From Ruegeria sp. Alg231-54 (GTDB lineage: Bacteria > Pseudomonadota > Alphaproteobacteria > Rhodobacterales > Rhodobacteraceae), in NCBI RefSeq assembly GCF_900143525.1, contig NZ_FREZ01000001.1, positions 434,001-498,000 of the forward strand: DNA of 64,000 nucleotides, written 5' to 3'. Of the stretch, positions 46,535 to 54,945 are shown piece after piece. The notes below the pieces were generated by a model that was given only the letters and a program-made list of their open reading frames with translations, made no database searches and was not told the origin of the DNA. Every line of letters begins with the position of its first letter. Position 1 is the first letter of the stretch. The position numbers and the translations under genes were made by a program.

Positions 46535-47425
46535 ATGACCGAAGAACAGATCATTGGGTTGCTAACATCGAACATCATTTACCTGCTTGCGGCAGTTCTG
46601 ATTGTCGTCGTTATTTTCAAAGGCATCAAAATTGTGCCTCAGTCCGAAAAATACGTGGTTGAACGCTTTGGCCGCCTGCACTCGGTGCTTGGCCCCGGAA
46701 TCAACTTTATCGTTCCTTTTCTTGATGTTGCGCGTCACAAGATATCCATTCTTGAACGCCAGCTACCGAATGCGACGCAGGACGCGATCACCAAGGACAA
46801 CGTTCTGGTTCAGATCGATACCTCGGTGTTCTACCGCATTCTTGAACCGGAAAAGACCGTGTACCGTATCCGTGACGTCGACGGAGCGATTGCAACAACC
46901 GTTGCAGGTATCGTCCGTGCCGAAATCGGTAAAATGGATCTGGATGAGGTGCAGTCCAATCGCGCGCAACTGATTGAACGCATTCAGGAAAGCGTCGAAA
47001 CTGCCGTTGACGACTGGGGGATCGAAGTCACCCGCGCCGAGATTCTAGACGTAAACCTGGATCAGGCCACACGCGATGCGATGTTGCAGCAGTTGAACGC
47101 CGAACGCGCCCGCCGCGCGCAGGTGACCGAGGCTGAAGGTCAGAAACGTTCGGTCGAATTGAATGCCGACGCGGAACTTTATGCGGCCGAGCAGACCGCA
47201 AAAGCCCGCCGTATTCAGGCCGAGGCCGAAGCTTATGCAACCGGCGTGGTCGCCAAGGCCATTCAGGACAATGGTATCGAGGCTGCCCAGTATCAGGTCG
47301 CGTTGAAGCAGGTCGAATCCCTGAACGCGCTGGGTAACGGCACCGGGTCGCAGACCATCGTGGTTCCCGCCAATGCGCTTGAGGCCTTTGGCGATGCCTT
47401 CAAGATGTTGAAAGGAGGAAAGTAA
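46535..47425 (+). CDS. SPFH/Band 7 (QmcA/paraslipin-type) membrane protein
   Basis: Stomatin-like membrane scaffold protein, 296 residues. One N-terminal membrane segment at 8-30, the SPFH domain at about 32-200 (VPQSEKYVVERFGRLHSVLGPG at its start), then the alanine- and glutamate-rich coiled coil AERARRAQVTEAEGQKRSVEL. The ATG at 46535 has AGAGGA upstream. The frame is open for another 326 codons upstream, but that part is antisense to the nucleoside hydrolase and not real. The NfeD gene follows in a TAATG overlap. Confidence 0.94.
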   Translation: MTEEQIIGLLTSNIIYLLAAVLIVVVIFKGIKIVPQSEKYVVERFGRLHSVLGPGINFIVPFLDVARHKISILERQLPNATQDAITKDNVLVQIDTSVFYRILEPEKTVYRIRDVDGAIATTVAGIVRAEIGKMDLDEVQSNRAQLIERIQESVETAVDDWGIEVTRAEILDVNLDQATRDAMLQQLNAERARRAQVTEAEGQKRSVELNADAELYAAEQTAKARRIQAEAEAYATGVVAKAIQDNGIEAAQYQVALKQVESLNALGNGTGSQTIVVPANALEAFGDAFKMLKGGK

Positions 47426-47703
47426 TGGCTGATCCCTTCTGGCTGACATGGTGGCTCTGGCTGGCCGGAGCGCTAGCTCTGGGCATACTTGAGATCGTCT
47501 TGCCGGGGTTCATCTTTCTTGGCTTTGCGATTGGAGCGGCGGTCACAGGGCTTTTGCTTGTGATCCCCGGTTTTGCCCCGAGCCTGGCGGTCTTGCTTTT
47601 GATCTTTGCGGGTCTTTCGCTTGTGGCCTGGCTGATCCTGCGGCGCATGTTCGCCCTGCCCCATGGCCAGGTGAAAACCTTCCGCCACGATATCAACGAT
47701 TGA
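47425..47703 (+). CDS. NfeD-family partner protein (short form)
   Basis: A 92-residue membrane protein of the NfeD family, which normally works with SPFH proteins. Three hydrophobic segments (about 8-27, 30-48, 51-71) and a short soluble tail RRMFALPHGQVKTFRHDIND. The C-terminal OB-fold of longer NfeD proteins is missing, which is common in the QmcA-associated YbbK/YbbL-type pairs. It overlaps the SPFH stop by one base. Confidence 0.88.
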   Translation: MADPFWLTWWLWLAGALALGILEIVLPGFIFLGFAIGAAVTGLLLVIPGFAPSLAVLLLIFAGLSLVAWLILRRMFALPHGQVKTFRHDIND

Positions 47704-47768
47704 TCCAAATCGACGCAGCGTCCCGGGGGCCACACGGCACCACTGGACGCTGCCCCAGCCTTTCCCTA

Positions 47769-47774
47769 TATAAT
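47769..47774 (+). promoter_or_regulatory. Perfect -10 box upstream of the SufT-like gene
   Basis: TATAAT at 47769-47774, 27 bases before the ATG at 47802. The best -35 (TGGACG, 47744-47749) is 19 bases away and weak. Confidence 0.5.
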
Positions 47775-47801
47775 TTCTCAGGTAACAGCCCCGAGGCACG
47801 A

Positions 47802-48164
47802 ATGACCCATCCAAGTGAACAGTTCGAAGGTACGCCGCTGATCGCGCCTTCGACCATCGATCATCCACTCTACGATTCCGTGGTCGAGGCTTGCAGATCC
47901 GTCTTCGATCCCGAGATTCCGGTGAATATCTACGATCTGGGTCTGATCTATACGATCGATATTACCAAGGAAAATGCGGTGAAGGTCATCATGACACTGA
48001 CCGCGCCCGGATGCCCGGTCGCCGGTGAAATGCCAGGCTGGATTGTCGAGGCCATCGAACCGGTCGCTGGCGTCAAAGAAGTTGACGTCGAACTGACATG
48101 GGAGCCCCCCTGGGGCATGGAGATGATGTCAGACGAAGCACGTCTTGAACTGGGATTCATGTAG
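47802..48164 (+). CDS. SufT-like Fe-S maturation factor (MIP18/DUF59 family)
   Basis: A 120-residue cytoplasmic protein of the MIP18/DUF59 family, which helps Fe-S maturation. The core VFDPEIPVNIYDLGLIYTIDI and MTLTAPGCPVAGEMP, with the conserved C71, are clear, and the C-terminal W-E-PPW appears as LTWEPPWGMEMMS. The ATG at 47802 was chosen; the longer frame has no ribosome site. It precedes a SufA-like gene, but a minus-strand gene stands between them. Confidence 0.92.
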   Translation: MTHPSEQFEGTPLIAPSTIDHPLYDSVVEACRSVFDPEIPVNIYDLGLIYTIDITKENAVKVIMTLTAPGCPVAGEMPGWIVEAIEPVAGVKEVDVELTWEPPWGMEMMSDEARLELGFM

Positions 48165-48205
48165 AATTTCGCTTAGCTTTACCGAGTAAGGCATTGAAGG
48201 GTAAC

Positions 48206-48241
48206 AAAAAGGGCTGTCCATGAACCGAGGCAGCCCTTTTT
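48206..48241. terminator. Bidirectional terminator after the SufT-like gene
   Basis: AAAAAGGGCTG, 14-base loop, CAGCCCTTTTT; an 11-bp perfect stem between convergent genes. Confidence 0.88.
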
Positions 48242-48262
48242 ACATTATAGGACCCGAGCGGC

Positions 48263-48604
48263 CTATTCCACGCCGCAGGTCGATTTTATCTCGGCCGCGC
48301 GTTGATCCAGCTCTTTGACGTAATCGCCATTCAACATGCTGAGCCTTTTTTGCTCGGTTCCCGTGACCAGTCCCAGCAATGCACCGGCAGGAGTGATCGC
48401 AATGATACTTTCTGCCTGCTGGTCTTCTGCGTGCTTCTTTTCTGCTGCGATGGCCCGAAGATCCCCCTCGGCGGTAGCGCAATTTACCGGATGCCGTGCG
48501 CCATCCGTTGCTGCATGCCCCAAACCTGCGGTCAGAAAGACTGTGGCTACAGCTTGCATCGTTATGATTTTTCTGCGGAAATGCCTGATCTTCACCATCT
48601 TCAT
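48263..48604 (-). CDS. Small exported hypothetical protein
   Basis: I do not know its function. 113 residues from the ATG at 48604 (MKMVKIRHFRRK), which has GAAGGG upstream. A signal peptide ends near GLGHA. The mature part is mainly helical (DLRAIAAEKKHAEDQQAESI), then a glycine-rich hydrophobic turn ITPAGALLGLVTGTE and another helix. Cysteines flank the mature domain (in VNCATA and STCGVE) and could pair. It lies between two Fe-S genes on the opposite strand. Confidence 0.6.
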   Translation of the reverse strand: MKMVKIRHFRRKIITMQAVATVFLTAGLGHAATDGARHPVNCATAEGDLRAIAAEKKHAEDQQAESIIAITPAGALLGLVTGTEQKRLSMLNGDYVKELDQRAAEIKSTCGVE

Positions 48605-48739
48605 TCGCCCTTCGCTCAAATATCTTGTTACAACCGTCAGGCTAAGGCGAAGACCGTGAGGGACGCAAGTTTGCTGTGGCAATTGGTCGTTTGGCAGCGT
48701 CACTGCCGGTAAAACTTAGGTCAGCAGGTCTGCTATGTC

Positions 48740-48768
48740 TTGAGCCTGACGCCTCTCGGCCCTAGATT
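48740..48768 (+). promoter_or_regulatory. Probable sigma70-type promoter of the SufA-like gene
   Basis: TTGAGC (48740-48745), 17 bases, TAGATT (48763-48768), 29 bases before the ATG at 48798. Confidence 0.5.
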
Positions 48769-48797
48769 AGGGATAACGTAGCGCAACGGAGACCACC

Positions 48798-49163
48798 ATG
48801 TTTGGCATTCCCGGCAAACAGGCCGTGACAATGACGACCAAAGCGGCCGAGCAGATCGCACGCCTGATGGCGTCCGGCGGTCATGCAGGGTTGCGCATTG
48901 GCGTCAAGAAAGGCGGCTGCGCTGGCATGGAATACACCATGGACTACGTGGATGAAGCCGATACCAACGACGAAGTGGTCGAACAGGACGGTGCCCGCAT
49001 CATGATCGCGCCAATGGCGCAGATGTTCTTGTTCGGAACTGAAATCGACTATGAGGTCTCGCTTCTGGAAGCCGGGTTCAAGTTCCGCAACCCGAATGTT
49101 GTGGACGCTTGCGGTTGCGGCGAATCCATCAAATTTGACGAGACACTTTCCACACAAAACTAA
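48798..49163 (+). CDS. Fe-S cluster assembly scaffold, SufA/IscA (HesB) family
   Basis: A-type carrier of Fe-S clusters, 121 residues. The three conserved cysteines are C41 in GGCAGM, and C105 and C107 in ACGCGES. Cytoplasmic. The other Suf genes are not in the window, so this and the SufT-like gene at 47802 may be the end of a suf cluster or stand alone. Its stop overlaps the convergent oxygenase stop by four bases. Confidence 0.94.
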   Translation: MFGIPGKQAVTMTTKAAEQIARLMASGGHAGLRIGVKKGGCAGMEYTMDYVDEADTNDEVVEQDGARIMIAPMAQMFLFGTEIDYEVSLLEAGFKFRNPNVVDACGCGESIKFDETLSTQN

Positions 49164-50071
49164 GTCGCCTGCAGGTGCAGATAGGTTTCGTTGTAGCGCC
49201 GTGTAAGATGGTCACCTGCGCTGATCGTTTTGCCTGAGCTTGGCGGAGCAACGTTGGTGTCGTAGGACGGGTTAAAGAACAGTGGGACCGAAATGCGTTC
49301 CTGCGTCCCGCCTATGACGCGATGCTCGGTGGCTTTGACTTTTCCGGCGGTCCAGAATTCCAGCATCTCTCCAAAGTTGATGATGAATGTACCAGGCGCC
49401 GCAGAGACAGGTTGCCAGCGATCATCCGGCATGCGGACCTCAAGCCCTGAGACCCCGTCCGTGGCCAGCAATGTCAGACACCCATAGTCAGTGTGCGCCC
49501 CGATGCCAAAATCCAGATCACCTGCCCACACCGGGCGTTCTGGATAGTAGTTCCCGCGCAATAGAGCCATAGGCGTGTCAAAGGCGCGATCAAAACTGAG
49601 TGTATCCCGGCCCAAAGCGACCGCAATGGCCCGAAGAACGCGCATCGCCACATTGCAAGCGTCAATGTAGTAAGCTCTGATAATACCTTGAAATTCTACA
49701 GGATTATTCGGCCACAGGTTCGGAGCATACACACTGAGCCCTTTTCCGGCATAAGAATTTCCCGCAGGCAATTCGAAACCACAGTCGAACACTTCCTTGA
49801 AATCCGGATTGGCCTTGGGGTCGACCTGTTCTGATCGCGGCGCGCCCCACCCTCGGTTTGAACCCGTCATCGCCATATCAACGGTTTTTTTCTGGACGTC
49901 CGGCAAATGGAAGAAGTCGCGATACGCCTCGATCACGTTTCGGACTTGATCGGGGTTCAACCCGGTGTTCGATACCGTTAAAAACCCAACTTCACCAATG
50001 GCATGCTGCAGCATTGCCATCTCTGAAGCCTCGCGTTCATCCAGTTTTCTCAGATCCAGATCGTCGATCAT
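49160..50071 (-). CDS. 2-oxoglutarate/Fe(II) oxygenase, isopenicillin N synthase family
   Basis: A 303-residue oxygenase. Iron ligands: H and D in GAHTDYGCLTLL (near 193-195) and the distal H in ATEHRVIGG (near 250), with the 2OG-binding arginine in RISVPLF. The N-terminal DIOX_N segment is visible (GFLTVSNTGL). The ATG at 50071 (MIDDLDLRKLD) has GGAGGG upstream. An earlier start would add 17 residues. Substrate unknown; no biosynthetic cluster is nearby. Confidence 0.9.
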   Translation of the reverse strand: MIDDLDLRKLDEREASEMAMLQHAIGEVGFLTVSNTGLNPDQVRNVIEAYRDFFHLPDVQKKTVDMAMTGSNRGWGAPRSEQVDPKANPDFKEVFDCGFELPAGNSYAGKGLSVYAPNLWPNNPVEFQGIIRAYYIDACNVAMRVLRAIAVALGRDTLSFDRAFDTPMALLRGNYYPERPVWAGDLDFGIGAHTDYGCLTLLATDGVSGLEVRMPDDRWQPVSAAPGTFIINFGEMLEFWTAGKVKATEHRVIGGTQERISVPLFFNPSYDTNVAPPSSGKTISAGDHLTRRYNETYLHLQAT

Positions 50072-50192
50072 GCCGCCCTCCACAATAACGCGGAACCTGC
50101 CGTTGTGGTCGGACCTTTGCAACCGGAATTGTCAGGCTCGGCTGGTGGTGCTATCCGATGAGCAAACAACGACTTATTTGGGGGTACGCGTT

Positions 50193-50942
50193 ATGCGGCG
50201 CAAGCTGGCAGCTGGAAACTGGAAAATGAACGGAACTGCGGCTGATTTGCCCGAGCTTCAGTCGCTGGCTACATCGTATCCTGATGCATCGGTGGACGTC
50301 CTGATCTGCCCGCCAACGACCCTGCTGCATCGCGCGGCTGAGACGGTGAAAGACACTGGAATTACCGTCGGCGGTCAGGATTGCCATGCAGCCGAATCCG
50401 GCGCACATACTGGCGATGTCAGTGCTCAGATGCTGGTTGATGCCGGGGCAAGCGCCGTCATTCTTGGGCATTCAGAACGGCGCGAAGATCATGGCGAGCA
50501 GAATGAGGATGTCCGCGCCAAAGCTCGTTCTGCGATGGACGCAGGCCTGAAAACCATCATTTGCGTCGGCGAAAGCCTGGAACAGCGCGAGGCCGCGAAC
50601 ACGCTGGACATCATCGGCGGTCAGATGTCCGGCTCGATCCCAGATCAGTCGACCGGTGAGAACCTGGTTGTCGCCTATGAACCGATCTGGGCCATCGGCA
50701 CCGGCAAAGTCCCCACACTGGACGAGATCGGAGAAGTGCACGACTTTATCCGCGCCCGGCTTGAGCGTCGATTTGGCGAAGGCGTCGGCCGTTCGGTCCG
50801 GTTGCTTTATGGCGGTTCGGTCAAACCGGGCAACGCAGCCGAAATCTTTGCAGTCTCCAACGTAGACGGGGCACTGGTGGGCGGCGCAAGCCTGAAAGCC
50901 GAAGACTTTTCTGGCATTATCGACGCCCTGCAAAAGGCCTGA
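50193..50942 (+). CDS. tpiA: Triosephosphate isomerase
   Basis: Interconverts dihydroxyacetone phosphate and glyceraldehyde 3-phosphate. 249 residues. Catalytic segments: AAGNWKMNG (lysine), VILGHSERR (histidine) and VVAYEPIWAIGTGKVPT (glutamate). The ATG at 50193 gives the normal N-terminus MRRKLAAGNW; the frame is open upstream but that part is antisense to the oxygenase gene. Its stop is followed closely by the convergent Gdx gene. Confidence 0.97.
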   Translation: MRRKLAAGNWKMNGTAADLPELQSLATSYPDASVDVLICPPTTLLHRAAETVKDTGITVGGQDCHAAESGAHTGDVSAQMLVDAGASAVILGHSERREDHGEQNEDVRAKARSAMDAGLKTIICVGESLEQREAANTLDIIGGQMSGSIPDQSTGENLVVAYEPIWAIGTGKVPTLDEIGEVHDFIRARLERRFGEGVGRSVRLLYGGSVKPGNAAEIFAVSNVDGALVGGASLKAEDFSGIIDALQKA

Positions 50943-50944
50943 GG

Positions 50945-51256
50945 TCAAGCCAATTTCATCGTCACCAGCCCGGCCACAATCAGGGCCGCCGCGATCAGGC
51001 GGGGCGCGGTCAGCGCCTCGCCCAGAAACATCACGCCGACCATAAAGGCCCCGACAGCACCGATGCCGGTCCAGATCGTATAGGCCGTGCCCAAAGGCAG
51101 ATCGCGCATCGCAAGGGCAAGCAATCCGAACGATCCGATCATCGACACGCCCATCAGGGCCGTAGGCCATAGGCGCGTGAAACCGGCAGATTGCTTCATG
51201 GCGACGGCCCAGACAATTTCCAGCAGGCCAGCGAATAGCAATAGTATCCAGGGCAT
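50945..51256 (-). CDS. gdx: SMR-family guanidinium exporter Gdx (SugE type)
   Basis: A 103-residue four-helix membrane transporter. The proton-coupling glutamate E13 stands in LLEIVWAVAMKQS, and GTAYTIWTGIGAVG matches the SugE/Gdx rather than the EmrE signature. Gdx proteins export guanidinium ion. A guanidine-II riboswitch just upstream (51275-51320) strongly supports this function. The ATG at 51256 is preceded by ATGAGGTG as the ribosome site, right after the second riboswitch hairpin. Confidence 0.94.
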   Translation of the reverse strand: MPWILLLFAGLLEIVWAVAMKQSAGFTRLWPTALMGVSMIGSFGLLALAMRDLPLGTAYTIWTGIGAVGAFMVGVMFLGEALTAPRLIAAALIVAGLVTMKLA

Positions 51257-51274
51257 TTGGACACCTCATATCTC

Positions 51275-51320
51275 TTCGGGTCGTCCCGAATGATCAGCCA
51301 AATCGGCGAGGTCGTCCTCG
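51275..51320 (-). promoter_or_regulatory. Guanidine-II (mini-ykkC) riboswitch
   Basis: On the minus strand, two short hairpins with ACGA (ACGR) tetraloops: CGAGG-ACGA-CCTCG (51307-51320) and TTCGGG-ACGA-CCCGAA (51275-51290), 16 bases apart. The second hairpin is 18 bases from the gdx ATG and beside the ribosome site. This is the defining structure of the guanidine-II class. Confidence 0.92.
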
Positions 51321-51534
51321 GTTGAAAGATATACCCACTGAACCGGGGTTCAAGAGGTCGGACACTTAATCGAGCACCTAGGGACACCCGGGCGGGCAAA
51401 AGATCGTCGCCCGATTGACCAGATGAAACTCCAACTTCGGCAATTCAACCGGTGACACGAAACTGATGGGTTCGCGTTTAGGGTGGTATCGAATGGGTTA
51501 CCGATTATCTGGATCGATTCCGCACACAAAAAAT
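51321..51534. other. Intergenic stretch without a gene
   Basis: Between the riboswitch and the dctM terminator no open frame with a credible start was seen. A small hairpin CGGGCG/CGCCCG lies near 51390-51415. The gdx promoter should be in the right-to-left direction here, but I could not identify boxes. Confidence 0.4.
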
Positions 51535-51560
51535 GGCCGGGTCTGACGACAGACCCGGCC
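51535..51560 (-). terminator. Terminator of the dct operon
   Basis: GGCCGGGTCTG, loop ACGA, CAGACCCGGCC. In the minus direction it is followed by ATTTTTT (complement of 51528-51534). It ends dctPQM transcription 23 bases after the dctM stop. Confidence 0.9.
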
Positions 51561-51582
51561 TTCTGTTCTTTCAAAGAAACCG

Positions 51583-52959
51583 CTAGTTCGTAATGATCTC
51601 AGGCCCCATGAACGTGTTGGGCAGAAAGGTCGAAATCCACGGTATGTAAGTCACCATGATCAGGAAGACGAAAAGCACGGCCAGGAACGGCAGCGCCGCC
51701 TTCACAACGCTCATCATCGGCATACCGGCCACACCCGAAGTCACGAACAGGTTCAGTCCGACCGGAGGCGTAATCATCCCAATCTCCATATTCACCACCA
51801 TGATGATGCCCAGATGGATTGGGTCGATGCCCAACTCGATGGCGATCGGGAACACCAGAGGTGCCACGATGACCAACAGTCCCGAGGGTTCCATGAACTG
51901 ACCCCCAATCAGCAGGATCACGTTGACCACAATCAGGAAGGTAACCGGCCCCAGACCCGCCGATAGCATTGCACTAGCGATGTGCTGAGGCACCTGTTCA
52001 TCGGTCAGCACGTGCTTGAGGATCAGCGCGTTGGCGATGACGAACAGCAACGTCACCGTCAACTTACCGGCCTCAAACAGCGTGTGCTTGGTATCGGGGT
52101 GAAAGAACGCCGTGACCAAAGCATAGGGCTTTTTTAAAAGCGGAATGTTCTGCCCATCCCCATTGGTGCTAAGCGGACCCATGTCCTTGTAGACAAAGCT
52201 GGCAATAAAGAAGGCATAGACGGCAGCGACAGCAGCGGCTTCGGTCGGTGTGAAGATACCGCCATAAATACCACCCAGAATGATGACGATCAGGAACAGA
52301 CCCCAACCGGCTTCGCGGGCCGAGATAAAGATCTCGCCCCAACCTTTCCATTCACCCTTGGGCAGGTTCTTGACTTTGGCCATCACATAGATCGTGACCA
52401 TCAGCATCAAGCCCGCCATCAGGCCCGGAATGACGCCCGCAAGGAACATCCGCCCGACCGAGACCTCAACAGCAGCGGCATAGACCACCATCACGATGGA
52501 CGGCGGGATCAGAATTCCCAGGGTACCCGCGTTACAGATCACACCCGCAGCGAATTCCTTGGAATAGCCAACCTGCCGCATACCGGCGATGACGATAGAA
52601 CCGATGGCTACAACCGTCGCCGGAGACGACCCCGACAGCGCGGCAAACAGCATACAGGCAAAGACACCCGCAATCGCCAGGCCGCCCGGCAAGTGCCCGA
52701 CACAAGCGATGGAAAAGCGGATGATCCGCCGCGCCACTCCACCGGTCGTCATGAAGGACGACGCAAGAATGAAGAACGGAATCGCCAACAGTGTAAAGTG
52801 GCCTTCAAAGGCTTCGAACAGGGTTCCCGCGACCGAAGCCAACGAACTGTCGGAATAAATCAGCAGAAACAGGGTCGAGCTGAGACCCAGGGCCACCGCA
52901 ATCGGCACACCGATCAGCAACAGGCCGATGACCATAGAGAATAGAAGTACGACGTCCAT
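51583..52959 (-). CDS. dctM: TRAP transporter large membrane subunit DctM
   Basis: Large permease subunit of a tripartite ATP-independent periplasmic transporter, 458 residues with about 12 membrane segments. Family stretches include GVPIAVALGLSSTLFLLI, then FFILASSFMTTGGVARRI and GNAGTLGILIPPSI-like GVICNAGTLGILIPPSIVMV. It overlaps the dctQ stop by one base. Uptake of C4-dicarboxylates is inferred from the linked dctBD genes. Confidence 0.95.
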   Translation of the reverse strand: MDVVLLFSMVIGLLLIGVPIAVALGLSSTLFLLIYSDSSLASVAGTLFEAFEGHFTLLAIPFFILASSFMTTGGVARRIIRFSIACVGHLPGGLAIAGVFACMLFAALSGSSPATVVAIGSIVIAGMRQVGYSKEFAAGVICNAGTLGILIPPSIVMVVYAAAVEVSVGRMFLAGVIPGLMAGLMLMVTIYVMAKVKNLPKGEWKGWGEIFISAREAGWGLFLIVIILGGIYGGIFTPTEAAAVAAVYAFFIASFVYKDMGPLSTNGDGQNIPLLKKPYALVTAFFHPDTKHTLFEAGKLTVTLLFVIANALILKHVLTDEQVPQHIASAMLSAGLGPVTFLIVVNVILLIGGQFMEPSGLLVIVAPLVFPIAIELGIDPIHLGIIMVVNMEIGMITPPVGLNLFVTSGVAGMPMMSVVKAALPFLAVLFVFLIMVTYIPWISTFLPNTFMGPEIITN

Positions 52960-53636
52960 TAGTCATGCTCTCCTTGCTGAGCCCGGACTTCTTCGATCTC
53001 GTCCTCGACTTCGTGGCTGGCAACAAGACGGTCGGTCTCACCACGCCAGATTTGTACTGCGACCTGAGCAAAGCGGATCACTAGAAGCAGCATCGACACC
53101 GGCAACACCAGATACGGCACCACCTTGGGCAATTTTTCATACCCCTCGCCGTAGTTGATCAGATCCTCGAGGAAGCGCAGCGGCGCGACCATCGGTATAT
53201 CGTCCACTTCATAGAAACTCTGGCTGCGTGCGTCGAAATTGAACCCGGTCGGGAACCAGCGGCCCGATGTTGGCGGCAGGTCCGCAAACACAGCCCAGTA
53301 GTCATACGACCCTTTCAGAAGCAGAAGCGAGAACACTAGACAGCACGCCACTGATATCAGCGCCAGAATGCGGCGTGGCGCCGGGGCCAGCATGTTCAGG
53401 ATTGCATCAACACCCAGATGCGCGTGTTTCTTGACCGCATAAGAGGCCCCCAGCAACACCAGCCAGCCAAAGGTGAAAACCGTCAGCTCAAGCGCCCATA
53501 GGATATTGGAGTTAAACACAAAACGCGCGATCACGTTGGCGAAGGTTACGACCGTCATCACGCCCAACAGAGCGGCAATCATGGTCTCTTCGATATGGTC
53601 GACCAGCCCGCCTTGGCCGGGTTTCGAACCAGACAT
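52959..53636 (-). CDS. dctQ: TRAP transporter small membrane subunit DctQ
   Basis: Small four-helix subunit, 225 residues. Conserved features: NVIARFVFNSNILWALELTVFTFGWLVLLGASYAVKKHAHLGVDAI, which is typical of DctQ. Unusually long loop between helices 3 and 4 (about 115-165, with SQSFYEVDDIPM) and an acidic tail. Its ATG is 115 bases from the dctP stop; two hairpins lie in that gap. Confidence 0.93.
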   Translation of the reverse strand: MSGSKPGQGGLVDHIEETMIAALLGVMTVVTFANVIARFVFNSNILWALELTVFTFGWLVLLGASYAVKKHAHLGVDAILNMLAPAPRRILALISVACCLVFSLLLLKGSYDYWAVFADLPPTSGRWFPTGFNFDARSQSFYEVDDIPMVAPLRFLEDLINYGEGYEKLPKVVPYLVLPVSMLLLVIRFAQVAVQIWRGETDRLVASHEVEDEIEEVRAQQGEHD

Positions 53637-53675
53637 TTTTCTGTCCCCACATTATTGGTGATGAGAGTTAGGTGT

Positions 53676-53737
53676 GGCGGGCCAAATTACGGCCCGCCCA
53701 GCCTGCGTGTCCGCCACTCCCCAGTCTTTGGACACGC
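53676..53737. repeat. Two hairpins in the dctP-dctQ gap
   Basis: GGCGGGCC, seven bases, GGCCCGCC (53676-53698) and GCGTGTCC, 17 bases, GGACACGC (53705-53737), both perfect 8-bp stems without T tracts. They probably lower dctQM relative to dctP or protect dctP mRNA. Confidence 0.6.
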
Positions 53738-53751
53738 GGCCTCAACCGGGA

Positions 53752-54753
53752 TCAGAACCCGGCGTTGATGGCCTGAGCGGCGTCGATCTTATCCTGACCT
53801 ACGTCGTCGGAAAACTGGTCCCAAACGGGCTTCATCGCATCGACCCAGGCCTGGCGCTGTTCGGGGTTCAGTTCGCGGATGATGCCGCCGGCATCAGTGA
53901 TCGAGGCCTTGGCTGCTTCGTTCACCGAGAAGGCTTCCTTGTTCCGTGTCTCAGTCACTTCGCTTAGAATGGTCAGGAACTGATCGCGCACCTCGGGATC
54001 AAGGCTGTCCAACCAATCAACCGATGTCACGACCAGATAGTCGATGATGCCATGGTTGGTCTCGGTGATGCCGTCCTGCACTTCGAAGAACTTCTTGCCA
54101 TAGATGTTCGACCAGGTGTTTTCTTGGCCATCCACAACGCCTTGTTGCAGCGCGCCGTAAACTTCCGAGAACGCCATCTTCTGCGGGCTGCCGCCAATGG
54201 CTTCCATTTGGGCAACCAGAACGTCCGAGGATTGAACACGGAATTTCAGGCCCTCGGCATCCGACGGAGCCTCAAGCGGTTTATTAGCCGACATCTGCTT
54301 CATGCCATTGTGCCAGAACGCCAGCCCTTGCAGGCCGCGGCGCTGCATGCTGTCTTTCATCGCCTGACCATCAGCCGAAGCTTGGAATGCATCAACTGCG
54401 TCGATGTTCTTGAACATGAACGGCAGGTCGAACAGACGGAACTGTTTGGTAAACTTCTCGAACTTCGACAACGACGGCGCGGCCAGCTGGACGTCGCCTT
54501 GAAGCATTGCTTCAAGCACCTTGTCATCATTATAGAGCGTCGAGTTCGGATAGACCTCAACGCACATCACGCCATTCATCTCGTCATTGACGCGCTGCTC
54601 CAGCAGCGATGCCGCGATGCCCTTGGGGTGTTTGTCCGTGTTCGTCACATGCGCGAACTTGACGACAATCTCGCCGTCATCACACGCGGCCATACCGGCG
54701 GTTGCTGTAACACTCAACGCCAGCGCGGTCGCGGCAGTTGTCAGGAATTTCAT
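53752..54753 (-). CDS. dctP: TRAP transporter solute-binding protein DctP
   Basis: Periplasmic binding protein, 333 residues, with a signal peptide ending near GMAA. The TRAP binding-protein arginine lies in EGLKFRVQSSDVLVAQMEAIGGSP, and VYGALQQGVVDGQENTWSNIY follows, as in DctP. It is the first gene of dctPQM and likely the most highly expressed. Good ribosome site GGGAGGA before the ATG. Confidence 0.95.
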   Translation of the reverse strand: MKFLTTAATALALSVTATAGMAACDDGEIVVKFAHVTNTDKHPKGIAASLLEQRVNDEMNGVMCVEVYPNSTLYNDDKVLEAMLQGDVQLAAPSLSKFEKFTKQFRLFDLPFMFKNIDAVDAFQASADGQAMKDSMQRRGLQGLAFWHNGMKQMSANKPLEAPSDAEGLKFRVQSSDVLVAQMEAIGGSPQKMAFSEVYGALQQGVVDGQENTWSNIYGKKFFEVQDGITETNHGIIDYLVVTSVDWLDSLDPEVRDQFLTILSEVTETRNKEAFSVNEAAKASITDAGGIIRELNPEQRQAWVDAMKPVWDQFSDDVGQDKIDAAQAINAGF

Positions 54754-54945
54754 CTGTCTTTTCCTCCCAGACTTCCATGAAACCTTTAGTCAACGCCAGA
54801 TCGGCGTCTCATGAGGCGCAGTGAAGCGAATCAAGGGGCGCCGCTCAACTTTTTGTTCGAAATTCGGAAGGTTCAAATATTTTTGTTTCACTTCATAGTT
54901 TTAGAAGGCACTTCCCCGCCATTAAAAGGCAGTGACACTACCCGC

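Noticed and set aside
54906-54921. Possible sigma54 promoter of dctP (TGGC...TGC on the minus strand)
   Set aside because: The GG and GC doublets are one base too close (N9 instead of N10), and DctD lacks the sigma54 contact loop.
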